A DNA stretch of 13,367 nt from Candidatus Bathyarchaeota archaeon. Lineage in GTDB: Archaea > Thermoproteota > Bathyarchaeia > 40CM-2-53-6 > RBG-13-38-9. Positions 1-8,183 of the stretch are shown in pieces. The stretch covers positions 1-13,367 of the forward strand of contig JAGLGJ010000013.1 in the NCBI GenBank assembly GCA_023144075.1. The letters run 5' to 3'. How positions within the stretch are numbered: position 1 is the first letter of the stretch; each line of letters opens with the position of its first letter. The notes under the pieces were generated by a model. The model was not told the origin of the DNA. It saw only the letters and a program-made list of their open reading frames with translations, and made no database searches. The position numbers were made by a program, and so were the translations under genes.

Positions 1-717
1 GATTATGGCGCTTACGTTAAGCTTGACGAATATAATGATAAAGAAGCTTTGGTACATATATCAGAGATGGCCACCACATGGGTCAGGAATATAAGAAATC
101 ATGCAAGAGAAGGACAAAAATTAGTCCTTAAGGTTCTTAGAGTAAACACACAGAAAGGACAGATCGATCTCTCTCTTAGGAGAGTTACAGGTAGAGATAA
201 AACAGATAAACTGCTTGACTGGAAGAAAAGTAAGAGAGCTGACTCAATTTTTGGTCTAGCTGCAGAAAAGATAGGTTCAGACTCAAAAAAGGTCGACGAG
301 ATAAAGGACAAGGTATTTGCAAAGTACCCCAACACTTTCACTGCTCTAGAGGTTTCTGTAGAAAAAGGAGAAAAAATATTCGAGGATTTGGATATCGAAT
401 CGGAGTGGGCTTCAACTTTAACTGAAATTGCAAGACAAAAGATCAAAATAGATACAGCGATCGTGAAAGGTACGATAGAGGTTTCCAGTACAAATCCAGC
501 TGGAGTCGATGATGTAAGAAAAGCATTAATTAATGCAAAAAAAGTTGAGGAGCCCAGCGGTACTCAAATTAATGTGTACAGTATTGGAGCTCCTAAATAT
601 AGAGTTGAAATTACTGCAAAGAATTATTCCATCGCTGAGAAGACACTTGAGGGAGCTGTAGAGGAAGCGATAAAAACAATAAAGAGTCTAGGCGGAACAG
701 GACACAAGATAAATTGA
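1..717 (+). CDS. Translation initiation factor aIF2 subunit alpha (5' end outside the window)
   Basis: The alpha subunit of the aIF2 heterotrimer helps bring initiator Met-tRNA to the small ribosomal subunit. Reading frame 1 is open from base 1, so the N-terminus lies upstream and about 238 residues are visible. The first part is the end of the S1/OB domain (GAYVKLDEY at bases 7-33, then HISEM, WVRNIR and the beta strand QIDLSLRRV). A helical middle domain and the C-terminal alpha/beta domain that contacts the gamma subunit follow. An internal ATG at base 49 is inside the S1 domain and is not the start. The stop TGA (715-717) overlaps the TTG start of nop10, which indicates translational coupling. 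An aIF2 alpha-nop10 pair is a common archaeal arrangement, usually preceded by ribosomal proteins L44e and S27e, which would lie left of the window. Confidence 0.95.
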   Translation, partial: DYGAYVKLDEYNDKEALVHISEMATTWVRNIRNHAREGQKLVLKVLRVNTQKGQIDLSLRRVTGRDKTDKLLDWKKSKRADSIFGLAAEKIGSDSKKVDEIKDKVFAKYPNTFTALEVSVEKGEKIFEDLDIESEWASTLTEIARQKIKIDTAIVKGTIEVSSTNPAGVDDVRKALINAKKVEEPSGTQINVYSIGAPKYRVEITAKNYSIAEKTLEGAVEEAIKTIKSLGGTGHKIN

Positions 718-917
718 AATGGCAAATTCGTCGATGCAACAAATGTAGAGAATATACATTAAATTATATTTGTCCAAGATGCAAAACTGAAACAGAAACA
801 CCTATTCCACCAAAATTCTCGTTGCATGATAAGTACGCAAGATACAGAATAGAAAAATTAAAAATTCATGAAAAAAATAATGAAAACCAGCACGAAGATA
901 AACAGAAACAATCATAG
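714..917 (+). CDS. nop10: H/ACA ribonucleoprotein core protein Nop10
   Basis: Nop10 is a small core protein of archaeal H/ACA RNPs; it binds Cbf5 and supports guide-directed pseudouridylation of rRNA. The 67-residue product begins MKWQIRRC, as family members do. It has a four-cysteine zinc site (C8, C11, C20, C23), then the conserved PIPPKFS and DKYARYR stretches that contact Cbf5. The start is TTG at 714-716, overlapping the aIF2 alpha stop by 4 nt; the nearby ATG at 719 is out of frame. The core ends near residue 50. A hydrophilic tail of about 17 residues rich in E, N, K, Q and H follows and is longer than in most homologues. The PAC2-type proteasome chaperone gene that often follows nop10 in archaea is absent; the next gene is convergent. 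Confidence 0.93.
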   Translation: MKWQIRRCNKCREYTLNYICPRCKTETETPIPPKFSLHDKYARYRIEKLKIHEKNNENQHEDKQKQS

Positions 918-1013
918 GGCCAAGTTCGTGCTCACGAAACAAAGAAAAATGGATTTTCTGAAATGGGTCTCAGGAAAGAATATTAGCTATATATCTTGAT
1001 TAGATCTCAGTTA

Positions 1014-3764
1014 TCACTCCGCCAGAGGTATTTCGTGTACTGTAACCACTAAGGTTTCACTTATCATAGGTGCATACTCTTCTGTACCTGCCCATGATGC
1101 ACGGACATAATAGACTCCTACATCCTCAGGAGTCCATGTAGGTGTCCAGATACCCTCAGCAGGTTGTCCAACTATAACGGGTACCCAAGTCCTGTTGTCT
1201 AAACTAGCTTCGAAATTTACTAGTCCAACTGATAGTGGGGGACTTATTCTTACATCCACGCTAACATTTTCACCAATACTTATTATTGTAGGTTCTACAA
1301 TCAGTCGCACATGTGGTTCTCCTTTTAGTACTTCTAATTCTTGCGCCGAACTTATACTTGAAGCATATTTATCTGGAAGCCCATCAAAACTTGCCCTAAT
1401 GAGAAATTGTCCTACGATTGTTTCCCAGACATAGCTGTAGGTTCCGTTTTCCGCAGTTTCGACAGATGTTAGAAGACCCCAAGATTGTCCATTATCATTA
1501 GAAATTTGCAGATTGACTGCCTGATTGCCTAAAGGTTTCGATTCTTCATCTAATAGATCTCCTGATATCTCAATAGACTCGGGATAAGTCACATTATTGC
1601 TTGGCAAATTAAGAGTAAGTTTGGTGGGGGTTAGATACTTTACTTCATAGACTAACACGAATTTATTGGATGAGAAGAATACTGGCACAAAGAATTCGTT
1701 TCCTGCTTCTTGAGAGTAGGCTCCAGCCATTAATAAGCCGAGTAAAGTTGAGGGTAAAACTCCTTTGTCATCCACTATTGTCGTATTAGATATCTCCTTA
1801 TCAGCAACAGTTAGAACACGGTCATATCTAGAGTAAGCTGTCTCACCCTCCTCAACTCTTCTGCTGTAGAAATGTACTGTTTCTTCATCTATGGTTGATC
1901 CATTGCTAATTCTAGCCATCCAATACCATTTGCTATCTTCCCCGTAGCCATAGTAGCTTACAACATTGTCTTGCATATACCATGTTACGAGTAATGCAAT
2001 ATGAGTCACACCATATTCTTTGAGTATAGGCAGAGTTGCGTTATGATCAGAAAGGAAAGTCCTTCCGATCAAAGATATTTGTGTAGTATTCATAGTTCCA
2101 TTATCAGCTAGAGAACGTCTATCACCTACAGCCGTTATCCAGTATCCATAGTCCCACCATGCAAACACGACAGAGTCAACATCAGTATTATCTTTCATCC
2201 AAGTCAATGCCTCCAGCCAATCTTGAGGATTTTGCTGGATAGTGGGCAGGCTTGAAGTCACAATTGTCGGTGGAGAATAAGCTGCACGAATACCATTACC
2301 AAATGTTGGTGAAATTATCAATATAAGCACAAGTAGTATTGCAACACCAAATTCTTTACCTACTCTAGTTGTGAAGCGAATTCTCTTCTTAGGAAATATC
2401 ACTGTTTCTTTTATAATATCCATGGCGGGTGTTGCAAGCTCATATATTGTGATCGCCGCCAAAAGTGCGATTGCGGGAGCTAGTATCAATGAAAGCCTAA
2501 CAAGTGAGGCTGCAAAATACATTGCGGTAATACCAAACAGTATAATGAAGATATCATTGTCCCTCCGGCGTTGAGCAGTGAAATAGAAGCCTAATATCCC
2601 AAGTAGAGTCAACATTCCAAACTCAGAGTAGAAAGAAGCCCATGTAGCCATTCGATGCTCGGCCACAGATTCAACAATAGGCATATTAATCCTAGCTGCT
2701 GGCTGGATAACTGCCATGAATTTCCCGCCTATTTGGGTTATCATACCATATTGCAATAATATGTAACCGATGGCTACCAGAAGTGCCGCAGCAACAAATA
2801 TACCTCCCAGCTTCGTTACCCTAGTCTTCGCTCTTCGAGAAAATTCATAGCCACAGAGAATCAAAAATATTCCAGGTATAACAAGAGTTGTCCATTCTTT
2901 GAGTGCTTCAAAGCCAAGTTGAGGAATTTGTCCCATGATTAAAAATGCAATTCCAAAAGTAATACCATAAGATAAGATGAGGCGGCTAGAGTATCTTCCT
3001 AATATGACAAGTACAAATGAGAAAAGAGCTATTAGTGAAAGTGGATAGCGATAGGCTCCCCATCCTGATGCAAGGTAGCCTAAAGAAACCCCCGCCAAAA
3101 GTGCACAGATTATTGTTGATCTGTAAGTACGTTCTGGTGAAATTGCTCTCAAGTAGAAATAAAATGAAAGAATCATGGCAAATATGCCGATTGTCTCAGT
3201 GTCGAAGAATCCAGCGGCGCTTCTGAATATATACGAACCGCTAAAGGCTAGAAAAAGGCCTGCTAGGATTGCGGCTCCGCGTCCCCATAAATCCTTGGCA
3301 AAAATATACAATACAATACATGTTGCAGTACCGAATATTATCGGAAATATGACTGTGAGCTCAAGCACAGATATTTGAATCCCAATTGAACGCACGAATA
3401 AATATATTATCGCAGCAGTGAACGCTAGACCAGGATAAGATTGTGTTGTCATATCTCGTCCCCAAGGATACCAACTCATATTATCATACCAGCTGAAAAA
3501 CGAGGCAAAACCATTATTGACAACATGTTCGGTTATTCGATGTTGCAGATACGGATCGAACTCACCAAGATATACTCCCCACCTTAAGGGTAGAGAACGA
3601 AGAAGTGCGGCAGCTACAGCAACCACTAAAATACATAGAAAATTCAGATATGACGCCTTTGGTATGGAAGTGAGATACGTCTTAAGCCTATTAATTAATG
3701 AGGTGCCTGATTCCTTCATTGAACCAAGCACGGAACCATGTAAAACACCTTCGGATCTCGACAA
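1014..3764 (-). CDS. aglB: STT3/AglB oligosaccharyltransferase catalytic subunit with two C-terminal Ig-like repeats
   Basis: This membrane enzyme transfers a lipid-linked glycan to Asn in N-X-S/T sequons on the outer face of the membrane. The first ~490 of 916 residues form a multi-pass GT-C fold. Visible motifs are EFD (68-70) in the first external loop, DTE (188-190), SVAE (366-369) in the position of the eukaryotic SVSE motif, and WWDYG (536-540), followed by DNGTMNTTQI (554-563) at the place of the eukaryotic DNNTWNNTHI. Residues ~712-815 and ~816-911 are two related beta-sandwich, Ig-like domains: each ends with a W, then VG, RAS, G and Y pattern (774-801 and 871-899). The external part carries several sequons. 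The start taken is TTG at 3762-3764, with GAGGAA 6 nt upstream; ATG at 3717-3719 (residue 16) is the alternative and has no clear ribosome site. It is divergent from ileS. Confidence 0.95.
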   Translation of the reverse strand: MSRSEGVLHGSVLGSMKESGTSLINRLKTYLTSIPKASYLNFLCILVVAVAAALLRSLPLRWGVYLGEFDPYLQHRITEHVVNNGFASFFSWYDNMSWYPWGRDMTTQSYPGLAFTAAIIYLFVRSIGIQISVLELTVIFPIIFGTATCIVLYIFAKDLWGRGAAILAGLFLAFSGSYIFRSAAGFFDTETIGIFAMILSFYFYLRAISPERTYRSTIICALLAGVSLGYLASGWGAYRYPLSLIALFSFVLVILGRYSSRLILSYGITFGIAFLIMGQIPQLGFEALKEWTTLVIPGIFLILCGYEFSRRAKTRVTKLGGIFVAAALLVAIGYILLQYGMITQIGGKFMAVIQPAARINMPIVESVAEHRMATWASFYSEFGMLTLLGILGFYFTAQRRRDNDIFIILFGITAMYFAASLVRLSLILAPAIALLAAITIYELATPAMDIIKETVIFPKKRIRFTTRVGKEFGVAILLVLILIISPTFGNGIRAAYSPPTIVTSSLPTIQQNPQDWLEALTWMKDNTDVDSVVFAWWDYGYWITAVGDRRSLADNGTMNTTQISLIGRTFLSDHNATLPILKEYGVTHIALLVTWYMQDNVVSYYGYGEDSKWYWMARISNGSTIDEETVHFYSRRVEEGETAYSRYDRVLTVADKEISNTTIVDDKGVLPSTLLGLLMAGAYSQEAGNEFFVPVFFSSNKFVLVYEVKYLTPTKLTLNLPSNNVTYPESIEISGDLLDEESKPLGNQAVNLQISNDNGQSWGLLTSVETAENGTYSYVWETIVGQFLIRASFDGLPDKYASSISSAQELEVLKGEPHVRLIVEPTIISIGENVSVDVRISPPLSVGLVNFEASLDNRTWVPVIVGQPAEGIWTPTWTPEDVGVYYVRASWAGTEEYAPMISETLVVTVHEIPLAE

Positions 3765-3770
3765 CAGCCA

Positions 3771-3776
3771 TTCCTC
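3771..3776 (-). promoter_or_regulatory. Ribosome binding site of STT3/AglB
   Basis: On the minus strand GAGGAA lies 6 nt before the TTG codon at 3764. It favours this TTG over the in-frame ATG 45 nt downstream, which lacks a purine-rich site. Confidence 0.5.
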
Positions 3777-3821
3777 ATTAACTCTAACGGGAGATTTGCA
3801 TGAACCTTATTTGTGTTATGG

Positions 3822-3830
3822 TTAAATTAA
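3822..3830 (-). promoter_or_regulatory. Candidate TATA element for STT3/AglB
   Basis: TTAATTTAA on the minus strand lies about 60 nt before the TTG start. A transcript starting about 25 nt downstream would have a leader of roughly 35 nt, long enough to hold the GAGGAA site. This is the best AT-rich block in the 118-bp divergent region on this strand, but no experiment supports it. Confidence 0.35.
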
Positions 3831-3845
3831 GAGTTCCCTCTGAAG

Positions 3846-3857
3846 CTAAAATATAAG
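3846..3857 (+). promoter_or_regulatory. Candidate TATA box for isoleucyl-tRNA synthetase
   Basis: CTAAAATATAAG matches the archaeal TATA consensus, and a purine-rich GAAG just before it could act as a BRE. Its centre is about 31 nt before the TTG at 3883, so transcription would start within a few bases of the gene and leave almost no leader. Confidence 0.5.
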
Positions 3858-3882
3858 GACTGTCGCGTGTTTAAGGTGTGAG

Positions 3883-6800
3883 TTGCACAAATTGGCTAGG
3901 CGATGTATTGGTAAAATACCACAGAATTATTCTTTCAGTAAGATAGAAAAGCGAACTCTAGGAGCTTGGAATATAAACCATATCTACCAAAAGGTTAAAC
4001 AGCAACTCAAAGACCAGAAAAAATTCTATTTCCTGGATGGCCCACCTTACGTAACAAATCCTCCCCATGTTGGAACAGCTTGGAATAAAATATTAAAGGA
4101 CGCTTTAATCAGACACCGAAGAATGTTGGGGTATAATGTCAGAGATCAACCAGGTTTTGATTGTCATGGACTCCCAATAGAAGTGAAGGTTGAAGAAGAT
4201 CTTAATATAAAAAGTAAGAGGGAAATTGAAGAATCAATAACTATATCAAAATTTATTGAACACTGTAAACGTTATGCCCAACAGAATATGAAAATCCAGA
4301 CGAAAATCTTTAAGGATCTAGGAGTCTGGATGGATTGGAATAATCCTTACCTCACATTCAAGAACGAATACATTGAGTCTGTATGGTGGGTAATCAAGAG
4401 AGCAGACGAAAAAAAATTACTTCAAAAGGGTATGAAAGTTGTTCACTGGTGTTCACGTTGTGAGACAGCTCTATCTGGATATGAGGTCACAGATGAATAT
4501 AGAACAATAAAGGATCAATCGATCTATGTGAAATTTCCTATAGAAGGTAAAGAAAATGAATTTATACTGATTTGGACGACTACTCCTTGGACGCTACCAG
4601 CTAATCTTGCGATAATGGTGAATCCAGGACTTGACTACACAAAAGTCAAAGTTGGAAATGAAATCTATATTCTTGCTGAATCGCGACGTAATACAGTTCT
4701 TGAGGGGCATCCTCAAGAAATCATAGATACCTTCAAAGGTAAAAAATTAGAGGGGTTAAAATACAAACCACCTTTACTAGAAGAAGTCATAATTCAATCT
4801 CAACCTGAACTCCGCGACACGCATTTGATTATCTTAAGTAAAGATTATGTTTCTGCAGAGGAGGGAACCGGATGCGTTCATTGTGCACCAGGTCATGGAG
4901 AAGAGGATTTTGATGTTGGACAGAAAAACAAACTTCCAGTTATAAGTCTTGTTGATCAAGCTGGAAGATTTACACATGACGTTGGAAAATATGCTGGGTT
5001 ATATGTTTTTAATGCAAACTCAGTGATCGTTGAAGATCTTAAACTCAAATCTTTGTTATTTAGGACATCTTCAATTGAACATTCGTATCCACACTGTTGG
5101 CGTTGCAAGACACCTTTGATCCTAAGAGCTACCGAGCAGTGGTTCATCAAGATCACAGATTTGAAACAAAGATTGTATGAAGAGAATGAAAAAGTAAAGT
5201 GGAATCCTGAGTGGGCTGGAAGTAAAAGATTCAGAGACTGGCTGCTCGGGGCAAGAGACTGGGTTATATCCAGACAACGGTATTGGGGAACACCTATGCC
5301 CATCTGGATCTGCTGTGAATGTGGTAGAAGAAAGGTCATAGGTTCAGAAAAAGAGCTGAGAGATAGAGCTAGAAAAATAGGATCGAAGATTGAGCTGCAT
5401 AGGCAAGATGTCGATCCAATTGAGCTCAGTTGTGAATGTGGTGGAACTATGAGTCGAATACCTGACACCGTAGATGTTTGGATGGATTCAGGTGTATCTT
5501 CTTGGGCTTGTTTGAATTATCCTCGCGATGAAATGGAATTCAAGAAATGGTGGCCTGCAGATCTAATTGTTGAAGCTCACGACCAAACACGGGGTTGGTT
5601 CTATTCGCTTCTCGGAGTCGGTGTTATCGCATTTGATGAAACTCCTTACAAAGCAGTTTTGATGCATGGTCATACTTTCAATGCAAAAGGTGACAAAATG
5701 AGTAAGTCTGCAGGAGATTTCATCTCACCTCAAGAAATTGTGAAGAAATATGGAAGAGATTCCTTTCGTTTCTATGAACTTCAACGTACAATATGGGAAG
5801 ACTTCAACTTCTCAATATCAACTATTGAGGAGACATTTAGAGACCTTAAGGTAATATGGAATATCTACGCTTTTGCCAGTATCTATATGAACCTTGACTC
5901 ATTCCAACCCGAAAAATACACCATCGAAAAGAAGACTTTACGACAAGAAGACATATGGCTACTCTCTAGGACAGAAAGCTTGAAGCTCCTTGTAAATAAG
6001 GAAATGGAAAACTTCAATGTACATAAGGCTGCTAGGATTCTGAAACAGTTTGCAGTAGAGGATCTCAGTCGATGGTACATCAAACTAGTTAGACGAAGAT
6101 TCTGGCAAGAGAAAGAGAGCCTTGATAAATTAGCTTCATATTCAAGTCTTTATAATGCCCTTAAAACATGGCTTCTCCTAAGCGCCCCATTTATACCATT
6201 CTTCACGGAGGAACTTTATCAAAAGATGATAAAACCTTCAGAATCAAAACCCTATGAAAGCATTCACATGAGCCCTTATCCTAAGCCCAATACGGATTGG
6301 ATTGAACCCTCATTAGAAGAGAATATGGAACTCACAAAAGAATTGATAGGTGCAGCTCTTAGCGCAAGACAAACTGCAAAAATAAAACTAAGACAACCGA
6401 TCTCACGAATAATAATCGTAACAGATGATCCTACTGTCAAAAGAGCAGTTAAGAAGTTAGAGCAAATAATCTTCTCTCAAGCAAATACGAGAAAAATTGA
6501 ATTCGTGAATGTTGATGAAGAGGAGAAGTTTAAAAAACTCAAGGCAATACCGAACTACAAAACGTTAGGACCCACGTTCAAGAAAGAAGCTAATCTTGTT
6601 GCAGAGTTGATAAAGAAACTCGATGGAAGAAAAGCGTTTGTTGAAATCAAAGATAAGGGTAACTATGACATCGAGTTTGAGGGAAAACATTACACATTGA
6701 ACTCAGAGATGATTACGTTTAGGGAGGAGATGGCGGAGAATTTCGTACCTGGGGTATTCAGCAGAGGGCGAGTTTATGTTGATGTCACAATGCCTAAGAA

Positions 6801-7134
6801 ACTTATCATAGAAGGCTTATCTAGAGATGTTGTACGACGGATGCAAGAGATGCGGCGACAAATGAATTTGCCTGTCGATGCTTATGTCAATGCATATTTG
6901 ATCTCTCCTCGTGAAATAGAAACGTCTTTGATAAAAAGAAAAGACTACATCGTAGAAGAAGTAAGAATAAAGAAGTTGAATTTTATCAGAAAAAGATCAA
7001 AAAAGACTCATGTTGATCTTTGGAGAGAATGGTTGATAGATGGCAGTAGCTATTTCATGGGACTTCAGAGGATTGTGAAAAAGAAATCAAATCGGTCCAA
7101 GAGATCTAATCGACGAACGAAACGAAGATCATAA
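3883..7134 (+). CDS. ileS: Isoleucyl-tRNA synthetase, archaeal type
   Basis: This class Ia synthetase charges tRNA-Ile with isoleucine and hydrolyses mischarged valine. At 1083 residues it has a normal full length. The HIGH-type motif is PHVGTAWNK (61-69). The CP1 editing domain shows WTTTPWTLPA (231-240) and HCAPGHGEEDF (333-343). KMSKS is at 605-609. Cysteine pairs at 190/193, 405/408, 478/480 and 517/519 are probable zinc ligands. The anticodon-binding helical domain and the C-terminal domain of archaeal/eukaryotic enzymes follow. The last ~20 residues are a tail very rich in K and R. The start used is TTG 3883, with AGGTG 4 nt upstream; TTG 3892 is also possible. No ATG is available upstream of the conserved region. 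The gene is single, divergent from STT3 and convergent with the SGNH hydrolase. Confidence 0.96.
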   Translation: MHKLARRCIGKIPQNYSFSKIEKRTLGAWNINHIYQKVKQQLKDQKKFYFLDGPPYVTNPPHVGTAWNKILKDALIRHRRMLGYNVRDQPGFDCHGLPIEVKVEEDLNIKSKREIEESITISKFIEHCKRYAQQNMKIQTKIFKDLGVWMDWNNPYLTFKNEYIESVWWVIKRADEKKLLQKGMKVVHWCSRCETALSGYEVTDEYRTIKDQSIYVKFPIEGKENEFILIWTTTPWTLPANLAIMVNPGLDYTKVKVGNEIYILAESRRNTVLEGHPQEIIDTFKGKKLEGLKYKPPLLEEVIIQSQPELRDTHLIILSKDYVSAEEGTGCVHCAPGHGEEDFDVGQKNKLPVISLVDQAGRFTHDVGKYAGLYVFNANSVIVEDLKLKSLLFRTSSIEHSYPHCWRCKTPLILRATEQWFIKITDLKQRLYEENEKVKWNPEWAGSKRFRDWLLGARDWVISRQRYWGTPMPIWICCECGRRKVIGSEKELRDRARKIGSKIELHRQDVDPIELSCECGGTMSRIPDTVDVWMDSGVSSWACLNYPRDEMEFKKWWPADLIVEAHDQTRGWFYSLLGVGVIAFDETPYKAVLMHGHTFNAKGDKMSKSAGDFISPQEIVKKYGRDSFRFYELQRTIWEDFNFSISTIEETFRDLKVIWNIYAFASIYMNLDSFQPEKYTIEKKTLRQEDIWLLSRTESLKLLVNKEMENFNVHKAARILKQFAVEDLSRWYIKLVRRRFWQEKESLDKLASYSSLYNALKTWLLLSAPFIPFFTEELYQKMIKPSESKPYESIHMSPYPKPNTDWIEPSLEENMELTKELIGAALSARQTAKIKLRQPISRIIIVTDDPTVKRAVKKLEQIIFSQANTRKIEFVNVDEEEKFKKLKAIPNYKTLGPTFKKEANLVAELIKKLDGRKAFVEIKDKGNYDIEFEGKHYTLNSEMITFREEMAENFVPGVFSRGRVYVDVTMPKKLIIEGLSRDVVRRMQEMRRQMNLPVDAYVNAYLISPREIETSLIKRKDYIVEEVRIKKLNFIRKRSKKTHVDLWREWLIDGSSYFMGLQRIVKKKSNRSKRSNRRTKRRS

Positions 7135-7135
7135 C

Positions 7136-7158
7136 AAACTAACTTTAGTCATTAGTTT
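7136..7158. repeat. Inverted repeat just after the ileS stop
   Basis: AAACTAA (7136-7142) and TTAGTTT (7152-7158) are perfect 7-bp complements around a 9-nt loop, starting one base after the TAA of ileS. It could fold as a weak 3'-end hairpin in the ileS transcript. It is A/T-rich with no strong T-tract, so a role in termination is uncertain. Confidence 0.35.
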
Positions 7159-7214
7159 ATCAGACTATCTCTGTTATTCCTCCACTTGTGCTGGGAAAAT
7201 ATCTACCGTGCAGC

Positions 7215-7946
7215 CTAGGATATAGTCCAAATTGGTATGAGTTTTGAGAACGCTTGTTCAAAGATAGCCTCTGCCATCTTAATATATCCAGCAGTATTAA
7301 GGTGAAGACCATCGCTTGAATACTTCTTGTCCAACTTATTTGTATCTAGGGCTATTGTAGACGCAAAAAGGTCAACACATGCAATTTCATTATCGAAGCA
7401 ATAGTCCTTTATCATTTCGTTAAGTTCTAGTCTAGGTTTTATCAAGGTTTCCAGACCAATAATTGATGGAACAGTACAAGCTATTACTTCTATTCTTGCA
7501 GAAGACGATTTATCATACATTTGAGTTAAATTATCCATAATCTCTTCGGGCTCTATCGACCAACCTATATCATTAGAGCCACCCAGTATTGTCGCATAAG
7601 ATGGTTTCACGGATAACACATCACTGTCCAGTCTTTGTAGCATATCTCCTGTTAATTCTCCACTGACTCCTTTGTTGTAGAAGATTACGTTCAATAGCTT
7701 TAGCTTGTTGATTTTTTCCAAAGCAGTGTCAATCATTTTCTTAAGATGATCTGTATATGGGGTCATCTTAGGTAGAGGTGAGCCCGATGTTGGAGATTGA
7801 TATCCTGTAGTCAGGCTGTTACCAAAAGCAACTACTAAAATTTGTTTTAATTTTACCTCCTTTTTTGTTTCTGAGTCTGCTTGCTCTTCTAGTTTCCCAG
7901 ATTTACGTGGTGGCAAAGTTCTATTTTCCCTCAAGTAGAAATCCAA
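7215..7946 (-). CDS. SGNH/GDSL-family hydrolase (esterase or lysophospholipase-like), cytoplasmic
   Basis: SGNH hydrolases use a Ser-His-Asp site to cut ester or acyl bonds; the substrate here is unknown. Block I is AFGNSLTTGY, with nucleophile S44 and Asn in place of the usual GDSL Asp. Block II has the GVSGELTGD glycine region (93-101). Block III is GSNDIG with N125. Block V is DGLHLN with D212 and H215. All catalytic positions are therefore present. There is no signal peptide; instead a charged stretch of about 32 residues precedes the domain, so the enzyme is probably cytosolic. The annotated start is TTG at 7944-7946 with no ribosome site. A strong GGAGGT inside the frame (7855-7860) sits just before codon 33, where the conserved domain begins, so the real start is uncertain. 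The gene is divergent from the TM zinc-ribbon gene. Confidence 0.82.
   Translation of the reverse strand: MDFYLRENRTLPPRKSGKLEEQADSETKKEVKLKQILVVAFGNSLTTGYQSPTSGSPLPKMTPYTDHLKKMIDTALEKINKLKLLNVIFYNKGVSGELTGDMLQRLDSDVLSVKPSYATILGGSNDIGWSIEPEEIMDNLTQMYDKSSSARIEVIACTVPSIIGLETLIKPRLELNEMIKDYCFDNEIACVDLFASTIALDTNKLDKKYSSDGLHLNTAGYIKMAEAIFEQAFSKLIPIWTIS
7855..7863 (-). promoter_or_regulatory. Strong Shine-Dalgarno-like site inside the SGNH hydrolase frame
   Basis: The minus strand reads AAAGGAGGT, followed by AAAA and a TTA codon (7848-7850, residue 33). The spacing is right for initiation at that codon, and the SGNH domain starts three residues later, but TTA is not an accepted start. It may mark the ancestral or true start, or it may be an incidental Lys-Glu-Val coding stretch. 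Confidence 0.35.
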
Positions 7947-7957
7947 TCAAGTTTTAC

Positions 7958-7969
7958 AAATATTTATGG
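7958..7969 (-). promoter_or_regulatory. Candidate TATA box for the SGNH hydrolase
   Basis: CCATAAATATTT on the minus strand is a good TATA match. Transcription about 25 nt downstream would start near 7938-7940, at or slightly inside the TTG codon at 7946. This argues for an in-frame start further inside the gene. Confidence 0.4.
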
Positions 7970-8160
7970 ATATTCCATTTTACTAGATTATTGAAACATG
8001 AGACTTGAATGATTTATGTTGATAATTTTATCCTCTTAAAGAATATGAATTAGTAACCCCTTGCCTAAAAGAACTCAACGCGCGCTAATCCATAGATTCA
8101 ATAGTAGCAAAAATTGATATTAATTGAAGTCTGATAAATTCATTAAAGGAAAATTTGTTT

Positions 8161-8168
8161 GATATAAA
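8161..8168 (+). promoter_or_regulatory. Candidate TATA box for the TM zinc-ribbon gene
   Basis: GATATAAA lies about 20 nt before the ATG at 8184. The spacing is slightly short for a leaderless transcript, so the assignment is tentative. Confidence 0.3.
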
Positions 8169-8183
8169 TCTGAAAAATAAAAA

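Noticed and set aside
99..446. A 115-codon minus-strand frame opposite aIF2 alpha.
   Set aside because: The plus-strand frame is clearly conserved aIF2 alpha; the opposite frame has no supporting feature.
924..940. A small hairpin (TTCGT/ACGAA, 4-nt loop) after nop10.
   Set aside because: The stem is only 5 bp and no T-tract follows, so I do not call it a terminator.
3017..3825. Several plus-strand frames of 67-102 codons opposite the 5' part of STT3.
   Set aside because: They overlap each other and well-conserved STT3 membrane segments on the other strand and show no domain of their own.
4063..4077. The HIGH motif of IleRS reads HVGT, without the second histidine.
   Set aside because: Archaeal IleRS enzymes commonly show HLGTAWNK-like sequences here, as I recall. 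The rest of the active site, including KMSKS, is intact, so this is normal for the family.
4956..5468. A 170-codon open frame on the minus strand inside ileS.
   Set aside because: It lies fully opposite conserved IleRS sequence, has no ribosome site and its product is not like any family I know. It is a shadow of the sense gene.
8078..8086. A GC-rich ACGCGCGCT patch in the otherwise AT-rich 237-bp region 7947-8183.
   Set aside because: It is very short, is not placed at a promoter distance from either gene and has no repeat partner; chance is sufficient.
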